6,575 nt of DNA from SAR324 cluster bacterium (GTDB taxonomy: Bacteria > Bdellovibrionota > UBA2361 > JAAZON01). Each line of letters opens with the position of its first letter. The stretch's first letter is position 1. The notes beneath the pieces are model-generated. The model was not told the DNA's origin. It saw nothing but the letters and a program-made list of their open reading frames with translations, and searched no databases. Of the stretch, positions 1 to 5,605 are shown one piece after another. The translations under genes were made by a program, and so were the position numbers. The DNA is taken from assembly GCA_012797725.1 (NCBI GenBank), contig JAAZON010000098.1, positions 1 through 6,575 of the forward strand, read 5' to 3'.

Positions 1-508
1 TAGCGCCAAAGAGCGGATTGCTTATGTCAAATTGCTCGTCTGCAGGTACAGAGAGATCCCTAATAACAGGATCAACCTCCACTTCTCCTTCAATAGAGGC
101 CTTTGTCGCTTGAATTTCAAATTTCAATGTGCCAGTGTCTTTTCCGTTGTCTCCGAAAGTGCTACCTGAAAAGAAAAAGACCAAATATGTGTTCTCGCTG
201 TCTGAAACATTCTCAATAGGATTTTTAATTTCCCTAACTGAATGTATCTCAAATTGCCCTGAGTTCTTTACGTAACTAAGACCAAGTGGGAAGCGGACTT
301 TAAGAAGAATTCCGTCTGGATGTACATCCCAAATCCTGACACTCACCAAGCTTCGATCCCCTGGATCTATCGAACCTGGTACAACACTTATTACTGTCTC
401 AGCAGCAGCCTTGTAGTCGGAGGATCCTCCGCCGTTTCCTCCTCCACAAGTGCTAAGTATTGTGCAGGCGATTAGCAGACATGAGATCCAGAGAAACTTT
501 TTAAGCAT
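1..508 (-). CDS. Surface lipoprotein, beta-rich, N-terminal part (partial at left edge)
   Basis: An open frame reads leftward from ATG 508-506 and leaves the window without a stop; 169 codons are visible. The start is fixed by AGGAGG eight bases upstream and by a signal peptide that begins at once (MLKKFLWISCLLIACTILST). Two cysteines could be the lipidated residue: C15 in LIAC, the more canonical lipobox, or C21 in LSTC. C21 is followed by a glycine-rich tether (GGGNGGGSSD), typical of outer-membrane lipoproteins, so C21 is the slight favourite. From about residue 32 the chain is beta-strand-rich, with a stretch VSVRIWDVHPDGILLKVRFP followed by LGLSYV. This resembles extracellular Ig-like, cohesin or DUF11-type sandwiches, but no named family can be assigned. 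It probably sits on the cell surface or in the periplasm. Function unknown. Gene and lipoprotein nature are well supported; the fold is inference. Confidence 0.85.
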   Translation of the reverse strand, partial: MLKKFLWISCLLIACTILSTCGGGNGGGSSDYKAAAETVISVVPGSIDPGDRSLVSVRIWDVHPDGILLKVRFPLGLSYVKNSGQFEIHSVREIKNPIENVSDSENTYLVFFFSGSTFGDNGKDTGTLKFEIQATKASIEGEVEVDPVIRDLSVPADEQFDISNPLFGA

Positions 509-516
509 TATGGGGT

Positions 517-522
517 CCTCCT
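517..522 (-). promoter_or_regulatory. Strong Shine-Dalgarno site of the lipoprotein gene
   Basis: On the minus strand AGGAGG (within AAAGGAGG) lies eight bases before ATG 508-506. This near-perfect anti-16S match settles the start, even though the same reading frame stays open for another 146 codons upstream. Confidence 0.85.
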
Positions 523-578
523 TTCTTAAGCTTTGCCAACTGTTGTGCATGCCTGGACAATTCGAATGTAGCGCGATG

Positions 579-607
579 ATTCTCCCGTATTTGTTTAATG
601 ATGGCAA
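579..607 (-). promoter_or_regulatory. Candidate sigma70-type promoter of the lipoprotein gene
   Basis: Reading the minus strand, TTGCCA (602-607, 5 of 6 to the -35 consensus) is followed after exactly 17 bases by GAGAAT (579-584, 4 of 6 to the -10 consensus). Transcription would begin near 572 and leave a leader of roughly 64 bases. The -10 box is weak, so this is a plausible candidate rather than a firm call. Confidence 0.4.
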
Positions 608-748
608 GATGTTATCGATAAAGTCAAGACAGCGTTTGCTGAAAAGACAAATGCTGAAATTAAAGAATTTGCTCTTGATAGTTTGACGCACGTGGACGCT
701 CTCTTCTTTGCCAAGCACGACTTCCTGTTTGAGGTCTTGCGTTCTTAA
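602..748 (+). pseudogene. Coding-like fragment, 48 codons, no start codon
   Basis: After two consecutive stops (TAA TGA, 596-601) the plus strand is open for 48 codons to TAA 746-748. The translation begins WQDVIDKVKTAFAEK and ends KHDFLFEVLRS. It has the G/A-first codon pattern of real coding sequence and reads as amphipathic helices, yet no ATG, GTG or TTG sits near its beginning and no ribosome-binding site is seen. It may be the tail of a decayed or frameshifted gene; upstream in another frame there is ATG 577 leading into MILPYLFNDGK. It could also be chance. I do not recognise the family. Confidence 0.25.
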
Positions 749-916
749 TTGTAAGTGATTTTTCATCCAGACACTTTCCTTACCGATCTCTAATGGCTTG
801 TGCGAACATCTCAGGAACTTCGATTTCTTCGAATCCAAAGCCATGAATTTATTTCTGCTATTTAACCCATTTTCAAGGCCACAGCGGCAAGTCCGTATCT
901 GATCGCACAAAAGGGA

Positions 917-943
917 TTTGCAAATGTTTTTATTCCGTATATT
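917..943 (+). promoter_or_regulatory. Weak candidate promoter of the flavoprotein gene
   Basis: TATATT (938-943) is a fair -10 box. TTTGCA (917-922) is a partial -35 match with a short 15-base spacer. Transcription would begin about 950, only some 11 bases before ATG 961, giving a nearly leaderless message. This fits the absence of any Shine-Dalgarno sequence there. Confidence 0.3.
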
Positions 944-960
944 AAGTTATCTTTGTATCA

Positions 961-2232
961 ATGCCACCGTCAGACGTATTCGACATAGTAATAGTAGGAG
1001 CAGGACCTGCAGGCCTGATGGCTGCGATTGCTGCCGGGCGAAGGGGTTCGCGCGTACTAGTGTGCGAGCGTCAGAAGCGTAGCGGTAAGAAGCTTCTTGC
1101 CTCAGGTGGTGGGAGATGCAACGTAACGAATGCTCTTGGAGATAGGACCTTTGCATCACGATTTGGCGAGAAAAGTTCATATGTCTTTGCTGCGCTTAGG
1201 AAATTTGGGATTGAAGCCATATGCAATTTCTTCGAGAGCATCCGAGTACCACTAAAGGCAAATGATGGCATTCATTTCTTCCCTGAATCAAATAAAGCCG
1301 CAAGTGTTGTAGAAGCCCTGGTTCAAGCTTGTCGGGACTGTGGTGTCGTGTTGCGTACTGGTTGTGATGTCACAAGTATTCAAATAAAAGACGGTCGTGT
1401 ATGTGGCATAATTCATAGCGGAGGAATAATCTCGACTTATGCTTGTGTACTTGCTTGTGGAGGGAAGAGCTATCCAAAGTTAAGCGGTTGTGAGAGGGGA
1501 TATGAACTTGCGAGCCAAGTTGGACACAATATTGTCGAGCCGGTCCCGGGCCTTGTTGGTTTAATTACAAAGGAAACATGGCCTGGAAGCTGTGCTGGAA
1601 TCAGCGTTAAAAATGCTCACATTAGAATCAAAGAAAATTGCAGTGGCAAGAGGTCTCTGACTCAGAAGGGGGGTCTTTTGTTTACACATCACGGGATCTC
1701 TGGGCCCGCAGTGTTGAATATTTCATCCGCTGTTTCTCGCATGCTTCTTAATAGACCCGAAGTGCGTCTTTACTGTGTCATGCAGGAAGATCTTGATGCT
1801 GGTGCTTGGAATAAACGATTTCTGGAATGGCAGAAAGAATCAGGTCGTAAGACTGTAAGTAACTGTCTGAAACCTTTTCTGCCAGCGAGATTGGCAGATG
1901 CGCTCATAAACGAAACAGGCTGTGATAAGGAAGTTCTTGCCTGCAATTTGTCTCGGGCAAACCGGCTACGCCTTGTGCAAATTCTAACCGAGGGCGTCGA
2001 GTTGACAATCACAAAAAGCGAGGGGTGGGATCACGCAATGGTTACTTCGGGAGGTGTCTTGATAAGAGAGATTGAAAAGGGCACACAAGCAAGCTTGTTA
2101 ATAAAGGGTCTGTATATTGCTGGAGAAATGATTGACTGTAGCGGGCCTTGCGGGGGATTTAATATCACATGGGCTCTGAGCAGTGGTTTTTGTGCGGGGA
2201 GCGCGGCTGCATGTGAAATCCCTGCTTGCTAA
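961..2232 (+). CDS. HI0933/YhiN-family FAD-dependent oxidoreductase
   Basis: A complete 423-residue flavoprotein of the HI0933 (YhiN/BaiN-like) family, usual length about 390-420. The N-terminal Rossmann dinucleotide-binding motif is G13-x-G15-x-x-G18 with E36 closing the second strand. It is followed by the family hallmark GKKLLASGGGRCNVTN at 42-57. The C-terminal FAD-contacting signature runs from GEMIDCSGPCGG (388-399) into FNITWALSSG (400-409). The protein should be cytoplasmic and bind FAD. Members are annotated as NAD(P)/FAD-dependent oxidoreductases and one clostridial member reduces bile-acid intermediates, but the substrate of most is unknown and cannot be read here. ATG 961 is the only start that keeps the Rossmann motif; an in-frame TAA lies just upstream at 943-945 and no ribosome-binding site is visible. 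By my count it contains 21 cysteines (about 5 %), high for a cytosolic enzyme. Its neighbours give no functional clue. Confidence 0.95.
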   Translation: MPPSDVFDIVIVGAGPAGLMAAIAAGRRGSRVLVCERQKRSGKKLLASGGGRCNVTNALGDRTFASRFGEKSSYVFAALRKFGIEAICNFFESIRVPLKANDGIHFFPESNKAASVVEALVQACRDCGVVLRTGCDVTSIQIKDGRVCGIIHSGGIISTYACVLACGGKSYPKLSGCERGYELASQVGHNIVEPVPGLVGLITKETWPGSCAGISVKNAHIRIKENCSGKRSLTQKGGLLFTHHGISGPAVLNISSAVSRMLLNRPEVRLYCVMQEDLDAGAWNKRFLEWQKESGRKTVSNCLKPFLPARLADALINETGCDKEVLACNLSRANRLRLVQILTEGVELTITKSEGWDHAMVTSGGVLIREIEKGTQASLLIKGLYIAGEMIDCSGPCGGFNITWALSSGFCAGSAAACEIPAC

Positions 2233-2248
2233 GCCGCACATTATAGGT

Positions 2249-2261
2249 GCCAATTTTTGGC
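2249..2261 (+). terminator. Possible weak terminator after the flavoprotein gene
   Basis: GCCAA and TTGGC form a five-base stem around a TTT loop, followed by the T-rich TTCTTATT. An outer AAGCC (2231-2235) can alternatively pair with GGCTT (2259-2263). The stem is short and the T tract is interrupted, so termination here is uncertain. Confidence 0.3.
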
Positions 2262-2353
2262 TTCTTATTACCGCGAGCTAGATGATTTTCAATTCTTCCA
2301 TCCTTTCTCGTAACCAGTCACAAAACGCTTTCTTCCTTTGTTGTCATTAAGGG

Positions 2354-3196
2354 CTAAACCTGATTTACTGCAACTCTTTCAGAAAGATTATGTTTTATAG
2401 CTTTTTCATTTACACCTTCTTTTAGCAAGAGATCGAGATCGAGCTCTGCAATAGAGTTCACAACCAAATCAGGTCTGTACGAATAATCTTTAAGTTTCTC
2501 AAGCGTTGATATTCCGGAAAGGGTTAGAATGGTTTTATATCCCAATTGAACACCACCCAAAATGTCAGTCTGCATGGTATCTCCAATGATACAAGTTTCA
2601 TTGGTTTGACGACCAAGAGATTTTCGCGCAGCCCTTAGCATGACAGGGCTTGGTTTTCCAACACTGAAGGCTTTTTTCCCTGTCGCATTTTCAAGTAAGG
2701 CGACAATGGCTGCTATTCCAGGTTTGCTCCAACCCTTCATTCTTGGCGATGGGTCAAGATTAGTGGCAACAAGCTTTGAGCCTTCGATGATGAAATCGAT
2801 AGCCTTTTCTAAGCGTTCAAGAGTAAAGTTTCGACCTTCTCCAACAACTACATAATCAGGATCTTTATCTACCATCGCGTAACCGCTTTCATGGAGACTT
2901 AAAAGAAGTCCTTGTTCGCCTAAAACAAAAGCCGTTCCATTTGGTTTTTGAGATTCTAGGAAGAGAGCTGTTGCCATGGCGCTAGTATAAATATGCCGCT
3001 CTTCAATTTTCTTGAAGCCCATTCTTTTTAAGCGCGTTGCAATATCTCGCCTTGTGTAATGGCTGTTATTAGTTAGAAAGGAAAAGGGAACTTCGCGAGC
3101 AATCAGGCCTGTAACGAAATCAATTGCCCCTGGAATTATCTTCGGGCCACTATAGACGACCCCGTCCATATCAATAAGGAAACCTAATTTTTCCAT
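2354..3196 (-). CDS. HAD-IIA family phosphatase (NagD-like)
   Basis: A 280-residue haloacid-dehalogenase hydrolase of subclass IIA, the family of NagD, nitrophenylphosphatases and pyridoxal or sugar/nucleotide phosphatases. Motif I is DMDGVV with nucleophile D9 and acid/base D11. Motif II is TNNS (42-45), motif III is K181 in GKPSP, and motif IV is GDTMQTD with D206 and D211 for magnesium. The C2 cap lies between, with the typical ATNLDPSPR and KPGIAAIVALLE segments. All catalytic residues are present, so it should be an active cytoplasmic Mg-dependent phosphatase; the substrate is not predictable. The same frame is open back to GTG 3268, which would add 24 hydrophobic residues. I chose ATG 3196-3194 because MEKLGFLIDMDG is the normal family N-terminus and because a good promoter overlaps the extension. 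It has no evident ribosome-binding site, is convergent with the flavoprotein gene and divergent from the helicase gene. Confidence 0.93.
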   Translation of the reverse strand: MEKLGFLIDMDGVVYSGPKIIPGAIDFVTGLIAREVPFSFLTNNSHYTRRDIATRLKRMGFKKIEERHIYTSAMATALFLESQKPNGTAFVLGEQGLLLSLHESGYAMVDKDPDYVVVGEGRNFTLERLEKAIDFIIEGSKLVATNLDPSPRMKGWSKPGIAAIVALLENATGKKAFSVGKPSPVMLRAARKSLGRQTNETCIIGDTMQTDILGGVQLGYKTILTLSGISTLEKLKDYSYRPDLVVNSIAELDLDLLLKEGVNEKAIKHNLSERVAVNQV

Positions 3197-3242
3197 TTTT
3201 ATTCTAGCCGGATAAGTGCTTAAAAATATCGAAAAAAAAATG

Positions 3243-3270
3243 ATTATACCATAAATACTGCCTTTCACAA
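3243..3270 (-). promoter_or_regulatory. Sigma70-type promoter of the HAD phosphatase gene
   Basis: On the minus strand TTGTGA (3265-3270) and a perfect TATAAT (3243-3248) are 16 bases apart, and the -10 box carries the extended TG motif (TGGTATAAT). Transcription should start near 3236, giving a leader of about 40 bases before ATG 3196. The long GTG-initiated reading would begin inside this promoter, which argues against it. Confidence 0.7.
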
Positions 3271-3281
3271 CAAAATCGAAG

Positions 3282-3293
3282 AAAGAGCTCTTT
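3282..3293. promoter_or_regulatory. Perfect 12-base palindrome upstream of the HAD promoter
   Basis: AAAGAGCTCTTT is perfectly self-complementary and lies 11 bases upstream of the HAD -35 box. The position suits a regulator binding site, but no regulator is identified and chance is possible. Confidence 0.3.
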
Positions 3294-3356
3294 GAGTTTA
3301 ATTTTCTTGGCTGAAAAGAAGAAAGCTTAGGTTTTCGAGGTATTACGATTTAACTC

Positions 3357-3381
3357 TGAAATATTTCAAGATTTTTCAAGA
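3357..3381. promoter_or_regulatory. Palindrome and direct repeat before the helicase gene
   Basis: TGAAATATTTCA (3357-3368) is a perfect 12-base palindrome. Overlapping it, TTTCAAGA occurs twice (3364-3371 and 3374-3381), with starts ten bases apart, one DNA turn. Both lie just upstream of the candidate -35 box at 3389. The arrangement suits an operator, though the AT-rich context makes such motifs easier to obtain by chance. Confidence 0.35.
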
Positions 3382-3388
3382 AAGGTCT

Positions 3389-3415
3389 TTGAATTAAACG
3401 TCATTTTGATATTCT
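3389..3415 (+). promoter_or_regulatory. Weak candidate promoter of the helicase gene
   Basis: TTGAAT (3389-3394) and TATTCT (3410-3415) are separated by 15 bases, two short of the ideal. Transcription would start about 3422, three bases before ATG 3425, so the message would be essentially leaderless. No Shine-Dalgarno sequence lies between them. Confidence 0.3.
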
Positions 3416-3424
3416 TCTGCCCTA

Positions 3425-5497
3425 ATGAGCATTTGTTTTAACCCAGCAACTATTGTCACTAAATTTGATCGAGTCGAGACTATTGCCTCTCTGCTTGATT
3501 TCCTGCCAATCGAGAAAAAGATAAACGAAGTGCTATGCTCGGTCAGAGAAAATGACATTAGCATAATTACAGGTCCGACTGGATGCGGAAAATCAACCGG
3601 AGTACCTCTTGCTCTTTGTCTGAGCGGCTATCAAGTTGTCTGCACCGAACCAAGAAGGCTTGCGGCTTCTGCATTGTGCGATAGAGTTTCTGAGCTTCTT
3701 GGAATTGAAAGCGGTAGTTTAGTCGGCGTACGAACTGCTACTGAAAAAATATACAGCGAGACTGAGACAAAACTAACATATTGCACGGACGGGTACTATC
3801 TTACGAGTTTTCTAAAAAAACAAAAATTACCATCTGATGTTCTTATTATCGATGAGATCCATGAATGGAATAAGAATGTCGAGCTCATATTATCATTATG
3901 GAAGGAGCAGCGCCTTCGTGGAGAGCCTGTACCTAAACTCTGCATCATGTCTGCAACTTTGGATCGGAAGCGTCTTTGTGATTCAATGCCAAGTGAAATT
4001 AGTGTCGGGGAAATAGAAGTAGAAGGAAGAACCCACGAAATAAGTGAGACCTGGCTTCCTTCTGGAGATCTCGTAACTGAACTTCGAAAATGGTTGTGGC
4101 GTGGAAGGGAGGTCTTAGTTTTTCTCCCAGGAAAGAGTGAGATCTATCAGTTGAAAGATGAGCTAGAACATTCTGATGTTAATGCAGAAGTTATTCCTTT
4201 ACACAGAGAACTTAGCCGTGAAGAACAGCATCGGTGTTTTCATAAGTACGGTCGGCCGAAAGTTATATTGGCAACAAATATTGCAGAATCAAGTATTACA
4301 CCTGATGTTGATGTGGTCATAAGCCTTGGTAAGAAGCGTCAACGTAATATATGGGATGGAATTGAACACCTGGAAATTACAGATTGTAGTCAGTTCAATC
4401 TGACCCAACAAAAAGGACGTTGTGGACGTTTGAAGAAGGGGCATTTCATATTGATGTCAGATAAAGCTTTTGATGAACGAGTTAGGGAGGACAGGGCCGA
4501 GATTCAAAGAACAAGGCTTGAGCTCGATGTGCTAAGATTACTGGACTATGGTCTTGATGTGTCCTCGATACCCTTTGTAAACGTACCGCCGAGACATTTA
4601 GTCGAGAGTGCTATACATAATTTAGAAGTTCACGGTTGCATTAGAAAGAAAGGGAAAAGGCTTCAGATTACCCATGCTGGGCACGAGTGTGCGTTTCTTC
4701 CGGCTCAATTTGAACTGGGACTTCTTATTGTGGAAGCCCAAAAAAGAGGAATAAAAGACATCGCCATGCTTTGCGCTGCTGTTATTGAAGCTGGTGGGAT
4801 GGATTTGAAGCTTCGGAACGGCTACTTAAATGTTGGAGATTGGCGAGAGATTTGTGTTAACGAAAATAGGATGGATCCTCTAGCGCATGTGAAGCTTTTC
4901 TTGGAAGCTCATCGGATAAAAAAGGAAACAAAAAACTATCCCGAATTCAGGGATGCCATGATTCAGAAGGGGCTAGATCCCTTAGCTTATAGTCGAGCTC
5001 TTGAGAGCCTTGATATGCTCTCAAGAGAAGTTCAGTTTGAGATTCCAGAAGAAGTTCCAAATGGTGACACCAAGGGCTTGCTTAGGCAGTCATTTATAAA
5101 GGCGTTCAAGGCCCATGCTTATCAGGCCCTTCAAGATGATACGTTGCTGAGTGTATTTGATGGTCATAGGGAGCGCTCTAATCGCTCTAATGTCTCGTTT
5201 TTTGGTGTGGCAAACCCGATAGTTTTTGGCTATCCGCTGACTATCGAAGGCGCAAATGGAAAATCTCACGAAGTAGTTCATATGTTGGTGGTAGCAAGTA
5301 AGAAGGAGGTCATTAGCATCGTACCAGATATTCAGCTTCCTGATCCTTCTTCTCAGAAGAAGCAAAATAATCAAAGGCCAAATAAGGATGGATCTTTAGA
5401 AGGTCGAGAGCCCGGCACAAGACGCCATAGGGAATACAACGGCTCGGGTCATGGCTACTGGAACCACAATGGGCGAAGCGGGTCAGCACATAGATAA
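3425..5497 (+). CDS. DEAH-family (DEIH) ATP-dependent RNA helicase with basic tail
   Basis: A complete 690-residue superfamily 2 helicase of the DEAH group. Motif I is GPTGCGKST (50-58), Ia is TEPRRLAA (74-81), II is DEIH (143-146), III is SAT (176-178), V is ATNIAESSIT (283-292), and VI is QQKGRCGR (328-335). A winged-helix/HA2-like region follows (about residues 367-470, with VPPRHLVESAIHNLEVHGC). The last ~48 residues are rich in Lys, Arg, Asn and Gly and probably disordered, a likely RNA-binding tail. It should use ATP to remodel RNA or RNA-protein complexes in the cytoplasm. It is shorter than HrpB (about 820) and HrpA (about 1,300), and the usual second residue of motif VI (Arg) is Gln329, while R332 and R335 are kept. 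It may be a divergent HrpA/HrpB relative; the target is unknown. An in-frame TGA just upstream (3407-3409) and motif I near residue 50 support ATG 3425, though no ribosome-binding site is visible. Confidence 0.93.
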   Translation: MSICFNPATIVTKFDRVETIASLLDFLPIEKKINEVLCSVRENDISIITGPTGCGKSTGVPLALCLSGYQVVCTEPRRLAASALCDRVSELLGIESGSLVGVRTATEKIYSETETKLTYCTDGYYLTSFLKKQKLPSDVLIIDEIHEWNKNVELILSLWKEQRLRGEPVPKLCIMSATLDRKRLCDSMPSEISVGEIEVEGRTHEISETWLPSGDLVTELRKWLWRGREVLVFLPGKSEIYQLKDELEHSDVNAEVIPLHRELSREEQHRCFHKYGRPKVILATNIAESSITPDVDVVISLGKKRQRNIWDGIEHLEITDCSQFNLTQQKGRCGRLKKGHFILMSDKAFDERVREDRAEIQRTRLELDVLRLLDYGLDVSSIPFVNVPPRHLVESAIHNLEVHGCIRKKGKRLQITHAGHECAFLPAQFELGLLIVEAQKRGIKDIAMLCAAVIEAGGMDLKLRNGYLNVGDWREICVNENRMDPLAHVKLFLEAHRIKKETKNYPEFRDAMIQKGLDPLAYSRALESLDMLSREVQFEIPEEVPNGDTKGLLRQSFIKAFKAHAYQALQDDTLLSVFDGHRERSNRSNVSFFGVANPIVFGYPLTIEGANGKSHEVVHMLVVASKKEVISIVPDIQLPDPSSQKKQNNQRPNKDGSLEGREPGTRRHREYNGSGHGYWNHNGRSGSAHR
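4998..5027 (+). repeat. Perfect 11-base inverted repeat inside the helicase gene
   Basis: CTCTTGAGAGC (4998-5008) and GCTCTCAAGAG (5017-5027) are exact reverse complements around the eight-base loop CTTGATAT. In RNA this would form a strong hairpin within the codons for about ALESLDMLSRE. No T tract follows on either strand, so it is not a standard intrinsic terminator. Confidence 0.75.
5174..5191 (+). repeat. Tandem 9-base repeat in the helicase gene
   Basis: CGCTCTAAT occurs twice in direct succession (5174-5182, 5183-5191). It is in frame and encodes Arg-Ser-Asn twice (within ERSNRSNVS), consistent with a recent small in-frame duplication in a loop. Confidence 0.8.
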
Positions 5498-5506
5498 TGT
5501 CGTGAT

Positions 5507-5554
5507 TTTACTGATTTCTTATGGAAAGACTAAAATCCTATTTGGTGCTAATAT
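5507..5554 (+). promoter_or_regulatory. Candidate promoters of the secreted-protein gene
   Basis: Two candidates overlap. TTTACT (5507-5512) with TAAAAT (5531-5536) has an 18-base spacer. TAATAT (5549-5554) carries an extended -10 TG (5546-5547) without a clear -35 box. Either gives a leader of roughly 45-65 bases before ATG 5606. They suggest separate transcription from the helicase, whose stop is 108 bases upstream. Confidence 0.4.
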
Positions 5555-5568
5555 TACCAGGCAAGCGC

Positions 5569-5580
5569 ATTTCTAGAAAT
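5569..5580. promoter_or_regulatory. Perfect 12-base palindrome before the secreted-protein gene
   Basis: ATTTCTAGAAAT is perfectly self-complementary and lies between the candidate promoters and the ribosome-binding site. It could be an operator within the transcribed leader. No cognate regulator is visible. Confidence 0.3.
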
Positions 5581-5592
5581 CGAGGCTTTAAG

Positions 5593-5597
5593 AGGAG
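5593..5597 (+). promoter_or_regulatory. Shine-Dalgarno site of the secreted-protein gene
   Basis: AGGAG within AAGAGGAGA lies eight bases before ATG 5606 and fixes the start, which is followed directly by a signal peptide. Confidence 0.8.
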
Positions 5598-5605
5598 ACT
5601 CTCTC

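Larger units (their letters stand above)
509..960. other. Spacer between divergent lipoprotein and flavoprotein genes
   Basis: This 452-base stretch separates two divergent genes. It holds the lipoprotein promoter candidate and ribosome-binding site, the coding-like plus-strand fragment at 602-748, and a weak promoter candidate for the flavoprotein at its right end. On the minus strand the frame of the lipoprotein is stop-free as far as 946. No RNA gene, mobile element or clear terminator is seen. Confidence 0.6.

Noticed and set aside
450..686. 78-codon plus-strand open frame over the lipoprotein start
   Set aside because: It runs antisense through the lipoprotein signal-peptide codons, has no ribosome-binding site and its translation looks non-protein-like.
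947..2012. Minus-strand open frames at 947-1180, 1071-1271 and 1770-2012
   Set aside because: All lie antisense within the flavoprotein gene, have arginine- or leucine-rich low-quality translations and no start signals.
2640..2855. 71-codon plus-strand open frame
   Set aside because: Antisense shadow of the HAD cap-domain codons.
3197..3268. GTG-initiated N-terminal extension of the HAD phosphatase with a hydrophobic, signal-like stretch
   Set aside because: The extension overlaps a good promoter (TTGTGA, 16 bases, extended TATAAT), and the family normally begins about eight residues before the DxD motif, exactly at ATG 3196.
3197..3424. Toxin-antitoxin pair, small RNA or riboswitch in the divergent spacer
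   Set aside because: No small open frame with start signals and no extended base-paired structure; only promoters and short palindromes are seen.
5090..5374. 94-codon minus-strand open frame
   Set aside because: Antisense shadow of the helicase C-terminal region with no ribosome-binding site or recognisable protein.
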